NCBI GenBank assembly: GCA_015680685.1
Contig: MNCI01033535.1
Span: 1-64,000 of the forward strand
Length of the DNA: 64,000 nucleotides
Reading direction: 5' to 3'
DNA from: Gnetum montanum
Taxonomy: Eukaryota; Streptophyta; Gnetopsida; Gnetales; Gnetaceae
Both the position numbers and the translations under genes were made by a program. This document shows, one piece after another, positions 57,331 through 64,000 of the stretch. Positions within the stretch are counted from its first letter, which is position 1. The number at the start of each line of letters is the position of its first letter. Under the pieces are notes generated by a model that was given only the letters and a program-made list of their open reading frames with translations, had not been told where the DNA came from and ran no database searches.

Positions 57331-57599
57331 TAATTTTTACATCATACTTCTCTAGTTACATCTCATCATTGCTTTGCAAGCTTTCATTATACATGATTAC
57401 TACCAACAGGTGCCTCTTAACCAGGCTTTCATCTCATCTTGATAGGTTAAGCAAAAATTGGAAATCCATCGCGATCTCTCCACATCTTTAGCTTTAGTAG
57501 GTCCACATGGTAAGCTTGCAAGATGATTGAACCCTGACCTGATCGATTTGGGGTCAGCTACAGCTAGCATTATAGTGTCTTTAGAAACATCTCCAAACT

Positions 57600-59085
57600 G
57601 GCCTGAGCATTTGGTCTGAACTCTAGATTTGAAGGTCGGGGATGTAACTGAGGACCCTCTAGTCAAGATGCCTGTGATCACGTCCAAGGGGGAAGTAAAA
57701 ATGTTAAAACTTAGCTCCCTCCTAGATGTGCAGATGCACAAAAACATAGCCAAGATTCTGCAAGAGAATATCACAGTCTTTGCATGGTCATACAGTGACA
57801 TGCCAGGTTTAGATCCAAGGTTGATATAGCACAACATTGTCCTAGACTCACACATGAAGGTAGTCAAGCAAAAAGCTCGTAAGGTTAAGTCAGAAATTGC
57901 ACTAGCCATAAGGGACGAAATCACAAAGCTATACCAAGTTGGTTTCATCCGCGTAGTTGATTATTCAGAATGGGTGTCCAACATCATCATGGTTTGTAAG
58001 AAAACGAGAGGAATACGAATCTGCATAGACTTCCAGGATTTGAACAAAGTAATGGTCAAAGATGATTTTCCACTTCCAAGCATCAATCAACTCATTAACA
58101 CTACAGGTGACCATGCCCTGCTATCCTTTATGGATGGCTTCTCTGGCTACAACCAAATTCGCATCAACTAAGAGCACTAGCTAGAAAAAACCTTCATGAC
58201 CCCATGGGGGACCTTTTGTTACACCATGGTGCCTTTTGGGCTTAAGAATGTTGGGGCAACCTACCAACGAGCCATGACTTACATCTTCAATGACTACATC
58301 CTAGAAATGTTAAACGACTACGTGGATGATATAGTAGTCATGTCCAAGGAGGCAGCTGATCACCCATGCGATCTAGGGGTAGTCCTTAAGTGTTGTCAAA
58401 TGCATGATCTGCACCTTAATCCTAAGTAGTATGTCTTTGGGGTAAAAATCGGATGCATGTTAGGATTCATGGTATCGAAGGCTAGAATATAGGTGGATCC
58501 TGACAAAGTTAAGGCCATCGTCAACCTAGCACCTCCTACAAACCTCAAAGAGCTACATGGGTTGCAAGGTAGGGTACAGTTCATTTGAAGGTTTATAGCA
58601 AAGTTGACTGACAAGCTACACCCCATGCAACATCTTCTAGAGAAAGAGGTTAACTTTGAGTGTACAACCCAGTTTCAACAAGCCTTCGATGAATTGAAGG
58701 AAGAGCTTTCGCACATCCCAACTATGCACCCTCCATAGAGGGATAAGCCTTTTTTCATCTACCTTACCACCTCCAACACATCTATCACAGCACTACTATG
58801 TCAGAAAGGAAATGACAGATATGAGATACTAGTGTATTATCTGAGTCATGCATTAATAGCGCATGATGCAAAATATAACAAAGTGGAGAGGAATTGCCTT
58901 GCCTTAGTGTTTGCGTTAAAAAAGTGGAGGCACTACCTGTTTCGCAGTACAATTAACATCATTTGCAAAAGCAACATACTCTGGGCTATTAGTGCCCGCT
59001 ATTGGAGTTCTAGCAGTATTGTGGCCCAGCCACAATATTGTTACCCTCTAGCTCCCTGCCAACACCTGGGCTCACATGACATTTA
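57600..59085 (+). pseudogene. Reverse transcriptase and RNase H of element F
   Basis: The frame begins near 57600. RT blocks in order: KIRD-like EIALAIRDEITKLYQVGFI, then RICIDFQDLNKV, FMDGFSGYNQIRIN (first catalytic Asp), MVPFGLKNVGATYQRAM, and MLNDYVDDIVVMS (YVDD at 58319-58330). The connection domain follows with FQQAFDELKEEL. RNase H shows YYLSHALIAHDAKYNKVERN and LALVFALKKWRHYL, the normal Ty3 type. In-frame stops are TAG (e.g. after MPGLDPRLI, and in ARI-stop-VDPDKV) or TGA where Arg is expected. After about 59000 the similarity is lost; the second RNase H and integrase expected next are absent. Confidence 0.85.
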
Positions 59086-59740
59086 GCTATGTGGTAGCTG
59101 ATCCCATAGCTGAACTGAGAATGCATGCCTTTGGCAAGGATTCTAGAGCATCCAGACTCACAGCAACTCTCGACGCCTTCGAGGCCAGTTCCTCCACACC
59201 GATGTTGCCAAGGTCATTGTTGGCCTTCATACTTTGGACACCATACACTAGCAAAGGTGTTCAAGAGCTTCAACAACATTGGCAGCAAGTAAGACCTATC
59301 TTGCCACAGCAAAAAATGCTATGACATTGCAAATTGAGTGCCTCGACTAGCTTCACCCCTTCAGAGTGCAAAGTTCCATGACATGCATGACATAGCTTGC
59401 CACTTAGGAAGCATCTGTAGGCAGGTCAAAACCCCATACAGATGTAACACAACTCATCCTAGGAAAGAAACACTTGTCCTACAAGAGGTCGAAGGTCAGC
59501 AAAAGTAAAGATGAAAACACGAACAACTACCTCATGAGCACTCCAACGAGGGACTCTACTAAACCTCATCTTTACCCTTTTCCTGAAACTCCTTCCTCCC
59601 TGCAACACTCTCAAGCACAGCCAAGAGACATCTTGATGATCACTAAGTAGCAACATTAGCGTCGTGTCTTCTGTGGTGTTTCATATTCTTTTTCAATGTC
59701 TTTCGAGCCTGTCCTCTAGATGTCGACAAAGAGGGACCAA
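59086..59740 (+). other. Region between RNase H and 3' LTR of element F; integrase absent
   Basis: I find no zinc site, catalytic core or C-terminal integrase motif in any frame. The frame at 59076-59324 is Ser/Ala/Leu-rich without a domain. Just before the LTR lies GACAAAGAGGGACCAA, a short purine-rich tract in the position of the polypurine primer. Confidence 0.55.
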
Positions 59741-60669
59741 TGAAACACCCCAAAATTCGAAGGCATGCTTTCTTCACTAGCTCTTTGCAATTTGCACAAC
59801 ATTACGATAGTTCTTTAGGAGATGGATGCTCTAATGTTCAGACTATCTGGTTTAGCAAGTTTTCTAACCCAAGTGTCAACAAGCTAAATAGATTCTCCAG
59901 CCTACCCACCTGAGTAGTTCATCCAGCCGACATCGCACTTAGGAGCAGTGCATGGAATGCACAAAACGCTTCAGCAAGTTTTCTAAGTTAAGGATTTTTG
60001 CTATGCTACACTATGCCATGTAGCATAGAAAACTTTAAAAGATGTTTGTAGAAGTGCATTGCTACGCTATGATATGCCACGCAGCATAGAAAAAATTAGA
60101 TGGTCAGTCCCCTTGCTCAACTTCAAGTCCTTCAGCAATGTCTCCTTCTGTCAAAAAGTGGCAAACTTGGCAAGCCATGTTGGCCACTACGCTATGCTAA
60201 GCTACATGGCACAACGAGGCATAGCAATTCTACAAAAATGATAGAAGGCATCTCAAAGGACAGGATCAAAAAGTTGACAAGTTTCGTAGTGGAAAAGGAA
60301 AAGTTTGCAGATTGGCGACATTTTTGTAACTAAGGATAGCTACTACGCTATGATACACTGCATAGCATAGCATAGTGTAGCAAACATGCAATAAACAGTC
60401 AGCGTGCTTCAAAGGTTTCCAATGCATGCAGCAAGACAAAACACAAATTTTTTGCTTTGAACCAATGGCTATGCTACGTTGTGTAGTGTAGCACAACATG
60501 ACAATATGCTATGCTACGCCAAACATGCTACGCTACAAAGCATAGCAAAGTGTGGTAGGCAGTTACGCTACATCAATGCACTCCACCTAATCTCACCATT
60601 TCTCTGACAGTGCAATTATAGTGTGGCAGGCTTGTAATTATGGCATGGCAGACTTGCCCAATGGTCATG

Positions 60670-60689
60670 NNNNNNNNNNNNNNNNNNNN
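60670..60689. other. Assembly gap (20 N)
   Basis: Left border of the inverted segment; the right border is the single N at 61114. Confidence 0.95.
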
Positions 60690-61113
60690 AAAAATGCACC
60701 ACTTCAAAGCTACGACTTCACTCTATCAAGATGGATACAATTGCTTGCACAGCATTGAGAAGTGTAGAGATCCCGAGAGTAACCAAGACATATAGAGTAA
60801 GATGGCTATGTGCTTGAATGCAAACTCAGGCGTTAACAATGCGAAATGCTACCAAGGTGGTAGAAAAGAGTAGAACAAAATGCCAACTAAAATTGCTAAC
60901 TGTTTACAATGTCAAATAGAAAGCTTACAATTTTCAAGGCTACAATGCTAACTTTTTGCTTGTCAACCAACAAAATTGTTAGTCGACAAAATTGCCAGAA
61001 ATTCGGACCAAACCTGGGGACCTTGCTTGTTGGGATATTTATAGGACCAAGGGCATGCGAAAGATGTAGTTTGGATGCCACATGCTCTGGGGTTATGCTG
61101 ACCTGTCTATGCT
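60690..61113 (-). other. Inverted LTR segment between Ns (likely misoriented contig)
   Basis: It is the reverse complement of about 46710-47135 of the 5' LTR, including the TATA box. Its left end, in inverse sense, overlaps the first 30 bp right of the N at 61114. Both borders are N, so a scaffolding error is the simplest explanation. Confidence 0.85.
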
Positions 61114-61430
61114 NGTGAAGTCGTAGCTTTGAAGTGGTGCATTTTTTTAAATGCGTCTTACTTTTTCTTCTTCTTATCATTGCATTTTACATTGTTTTCT
61201 GTCTCTTTTACATTTAAGCATTATTTTGTGCTATCAATCTCATTTTCAAATTATCCAGTTGCAAAAGGTTATATTGACACCAACTAAGTCCCTGTCTGAT
61301 CGACTAGATCGTTTAGGGTGCCCCGTTTCTGTCTCATCCAGCATGACCCTTCAGCAAAAATGGGGTTAAGACTATCAATGACCGACAACCCTTTAGTGTT
61401 TTCCAACTACCGAAGTTTTCGGTCACTACA

Positions 61431-61435
61431 CTTCC
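61431..61435. repeat. Right target-site duplication of element F (CTTCC)
   Basis: Perfect partner of 45770-45774. Confidence 0.9.
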
Positions 61436-63508
61436 TCATCTATATCTCATGGAGATCTTGAGGCGGTTTGAAGAACACAAGATAGGAAAGTTCGTGTTGG
61501 CCTTCCCTTGTCTCATCAAGAAGCTATGCAAACATGCTTAAGTTCAAGGGTACACCAACGATGTCCTTAGAAGAGCCCAAAATGCTTCGTTTGTTGAATT
61601 TCTAAAGCCACCAGCTTCGAGGAAAAATGCTGGTGAGACAATAGAGCTAGAGCAAGAGAAAGAATAGATGGTGGGGCCCACTACAACTCAAACTATAGGG
61701 CCTAGCCAACTTCCAAGCATAAGGCCTAGTCAAAAACAAGAAGCAGGGCCTAGCATGAGCCAGCGAGATCAACCGCTATCACCACCATAGGATTTCTGAC
61801 TATCGATGAGCCACCTTAAGGCCATCACTGAGATGGTTAGTTGGGGAAGTCATGATGATGCTAATCTCTTCCATGTCATCGATGACATCATATGATCCAT
61901 AGTTTCTATTGATCGCACACGATGTGAGTTGTCCATCCAAACAAGAGGAGGGGAGACTCATTGGTCACAATAGATTTCAGGGGATGTTGTGTCTTTCCAG
62001 ATGCAATTGAAAACAGGTGAAGGGGCCATGATAGTCATCATGCAGCACCAAGATGTAGCAGGAGCTATAGAAGTGTTCACAAATCACATCAAAGAATCTT
62101 TCAATGGCCTTGTTATGCCATTGATAGATTTCACAGGAGCACAAGATGCTTAAACTTTGGCTGGTCCCTCAATGACTCCTATGAAGCATGAAGATGTCCT
62201 TGATCGATTTCTACAAATAGGACAAGTAATGACATCCTTGTTTGTCATTCCACAAGATTTCATGGTAGCACAATTAAACCTCATATCCACCAAAGGAAAG
62301 CTATTCATGGCAGAGATCAGGGCCAAGCATGTAAAAGCGGAGTTGACAAGACTCTAAGAGAGGCTCGTCACCTTGCAAGCTACATTGCAGAACCCATCTT
62401 AGTTTGTTCCCACAGACTAGTTGGACAGTTTCAAGATAGAGTAGCTTAATAAACTGATGGTGGGCAATAAAAGAATGGTGGAGGAGAAAGAGAAGGCTGA
62501 CTGGAGGCCTCCAAGGCACAAGCACAAACCTATGCACACTCCAAGGCACTCAGAGCCTTATAGGAGGAGAATAAACAGCTTTTTGCTAAGAATCTTCTAT
62601 TGACCACTGTGGAGAAATAAAAGAATTTTCTCAAGGAAAACTTTCAGTAATTATGAGAACAAATGATTAGGGTCAACCAAGACATGAACCATTTGGCTAG
62701 AGAGAGTCGAACCCTCTCAATGGTGGAGGTACACGCAATCCATCAAAAGATGTCCATTGAAATAAGCGCATGGAAAAACAAAGCCAAGAGACATGAAAAG
62801 TTAAAGAAATACTTTAGAGACTAGGTGGGAATGTACAAGAAAGTCATAGAAAAGGAGATCCATATGGCCAAGGCCCACATCAACATTTTCAATGCTCAAC
62901 ACACTGATTGGCAGGCCATATTGGACATATATGCATTTGTCCACCAGGTGGAACTTAAAAGATAGAACTTGTAGATTCAAGACGTCACAGAGTATATGGA
63001 ATTGGAAAACCTATGCTATGCCAATCTAGCCATGTTGATTGCAGGACATCCAAGAATAGAGCTTAAGAAGTAGGTAGCTACCACCTACACCAAATATGAA
63101 GCAGAATTTGTGGAGCACAGGAAAATATTATAGAAGCTAGAAATCACAAATTCTGAACTAGAGGTGGTTAAGACTAGCTACCAAGGCCAGAAAGATGTTT
63201 CAGTGGACTTGGCTTAATGACTTACAAATTTCTAGGAGTACAGAGATAAAGCTAGAGCCTACAAGAAGGAACAATGGTTGTTTATAGCCTAGTATGTTAA
63301 AGAAAATCAAATATTCCTACAACTACTGTCTCCATGGGAGGTGCTGACTCTGTCAAACATTAGAGCATCAACATGGACGCCACAAGACCCCTGAACTAAA
63401 GAAGAAAAGCTCCAAACACTACTTCAGAGTCATCAAATTCCAAAACTTGAAGCATGGGACAAGGGGAAGCGACCCATGGAGGAGCCACTACCCCCTAGAA
63501 CCACATGA
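61436..63508 (+). pseudogene. ORF3 of element A, segment 3
   Basis: The frame continues from segment 2 with LYLMEILRRFEEHKIGKFVL and CLIKKLCKHA, then a Ser/Pro/Gln-rich linker (GPSQLPSIRPSQKQ). From about 62200 the protein is a long run of Lys, Glu, Gln and Leu with coiled-coil character (KALRAL, stop, EENKQLFAKN; KAKRHEKLKKYF; YTKYEAEFVEHRKIL). One frameshift lies near 62500. About twenty stops, often TAG at Gln-like places, break it; the natural end is TGA 63506 after KRPMEEPLPPRTT. No membrane segment or signal peptide is visible. Function unknown; its place before the 3' LTR is that of Athila ORF3. Confidence 0.65.
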
Positions 63509-63697
63509 GCCAAATAAAGTTTACAATTTTGTAATTTTGTAATTTTGTGTTGTGTCTCAATTTTGTTCTATTGAGTTCTCCACTATAGCATGAATAAATC
63601 CCTAGTTAGTTAATAATCACTATCAACCATGTAATCAATGGGGCTTGTTCTCATTTTGTTTAACTTGAGAACAAGTTTTCATTTAGTTGTGGGGATA
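63509..63697 (+). other. ORF3 trailer and polypurine tract of element A
   Basis: AT-rich sequence with three copies of TTTTGTAATTTTGT-like words near 63530-63550. It ends GTTGTGGGGATA directly before the LTR, a plausible polypurine tract. No gene seen. Confidence 0.6.
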
Positions 63698-64000
63698 TGA
63701 TGAATTGTGATTGATTAGGTCATGATATTGCACCTGCGATATCGCGTACACAATATTGTAGCCTGGCTCATGATATCGTATATGTGATATCGTGGCTCCT
63801 TTGTAGGCCTATAAATATATCATAGGTGCATAATGAAGAAGAGAGGTCTTTAGTTAGAAGTTAGTTTTCATTTTTAGTCTTTCTCAACCCTTTTTCCCCA
63901 GTGCATGCCCACAGTGTGATGGTTGTAATTGTATGAAACCTTTATTTGAGTGTGACATACTTGGACACACACATGACTGACAATAAAGATTAAGATTACT
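63698..64000 (+). repeat. 3' LTR of element A, cut by the window end
   Basis: The first 303 bp of the LTR match 26631-26933 with scattered transitions. The GATATC words are present and CCTATAAATATA at 63809 is the TATA box. The far end and target duplication of A are outside the window. Confidence 0.9.

Larger units (their letters stand above)
45775..61430 (+). mobile_element. Element F: Tat-like retrotransposon with an antisense gene
   Basis: LTRs at 45775-47413 and 59741-61430 start TGAAACACCCCAAAATTCGA, end ACTACA and are flanked by CTTCC. On the sense strand lie gag-protease (47864-51654) and RT with the first RNase H (57600-59085). The second RNase H and integrase are not found. Between protease and RT lies an antisense gene (56585-52180) with a minisatellite array on each side (51798-51993 and 56930-57330). 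Gag, protease and antisense gene are homologous to those of element E but clearly diverged, so E and F are different families of one lineage. Confidence 0.9.
59741..61430 (+). repeat. 3' LTR of element F with a flipped contig
   Basis: It matches 45775-47413 except for 60690-61113, which is the reverse complement of the corresponding part. It ends GGTCACTACA before CTTCC. The GCTACGCTATGC words are present but more decayed than in the 5' copy. Confidence 0.85.
26631..64000 (+). mobile_element. Element A: Athila-like retrotransposon without pol, carrying elements E and F
   Basis: It starts with a full LTR (26631-27477) and primer binding site, followed by gag (27615-29613). No protease, RT, RNase H or integrase follows. 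Next come a block shared with the post-integrase regions of B and C, a second promoter-like module (30998-31090) and a third ORF in three pieces (31592-31809, 45272-45769, 61436-63508). The start of the 3' LTR lies at 63698, cut by the window end. The ORF3 pieces are separated by Tat elements E and F. Without these the element would be about 9 kb. Its mobility would depend on enzymes from elsewhere. Confidence 0.85.

Noticed and set aside
57400-57948. 182-codon minus-strand frame opposite the start of RT in F
   Set aside because: The sense strand encodes recognisable RT over the same bases; the minus frame is its shadow.
33598-59085. TAG reassigned to Gln (alternative genetic code)
   Set aside because: TAG replaces Gln often, but TGA at Arg sites and some TAA also occur, and the Athila-like elements in the same DNA have mixed stops. 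The antisense gene of E also ends at a TAG. Deamination of CAG and CGA explains all of this.
45272-63508. Host gene interrupted by E and F
   Set aside because: The pieces lie between gag and the 3' LTR of element A and share the place of Athila ORF3; an element gene is the simpler reading, though capture of a host gene long ago cannot be excluded.

Overview
This window is nuclear DNA from a land plant and is made almost entirely of nested LTR retrotransposons of the Ty3/gypsy superfamily. The plant assignment rests on Athila-like and Tat-like gag and pol proteins, tRNA-Asp-type primer binding sites (TGGCGCCGTTG...), plant LTRs with TATA boxes, and heavy C-to-T decay. N runs show a draft assembly. 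I cannot name the species; a large, repeat-rich genome (gymnosperm, fern or large angiosperm) fits. I see no intact host gene, rRNA, tRNA gene or CRISPR array.

Layout, left half. Element C (Athila-like, minus strand, from before position 1 to about 21.6 kb) is split at its RNase H/integrase boundary by element B (Athila-like, minus, 3094-16406, TSD TTGTT). Element B contains element D (plus, 5059-9031), a gag-only deletion derivative. From 21.6 to 26.6 kb lies AT-rich DNA with no recognisable gene and one tRNA-like/SINE-like patch.

Layout, right half. Element A (Athila-like, plus, 26631 to beyond 64000) keeps an LTR, a primer binding site, gag and a long third ORF (ORF3, coiled-coil rich) but has lost all of pol. 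Two Tat-like elements sit inside that ORF3, about 0.5 kb apart: element E (31815-45266, TSD GAGTG) and element F (45775-61430, TSD CTTCC). The ORF3 frame continues on the far side of F.

The most interesting content is inside E and F. Between the protease and reverse transcriptase regions each carries a gene on the OPPOSITE strand (E: 38328-41178; F: about 52180-56585). In E it has five exons, four short introns (77, 89, 121 and 99 nt) with GT...AG ends and preserved reading frame, and only two premature TAG codons. In F the same gene is more decayed but keeps a first exon and an upstream TATA-like box. The cassette is bordered by minisatellite arrays built on a TAAACTAG core. An antisense gene can keep its introns through retrotransposition because the sense genomic RNA does not show its splice sites. 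E and F are complementary deletion forms: E has aRNase H and integrase but no RT; F has RT and RNase H but no integrase.

Other points: the 4.2-kb gag-protease frame of E has 14 in-frame stops but no frameshift, mostly TAG where the relative has Gln. LTR promoters are built from palindromic words (GCGTATACGC, GATATCGCGTAC, GCTACGCTATGC). A copy of the GATATC promoter module lies just upstream of ORF3 in element A. Several scaffold errors (unmerged overlaps and inverted contigs) can be located exactly.
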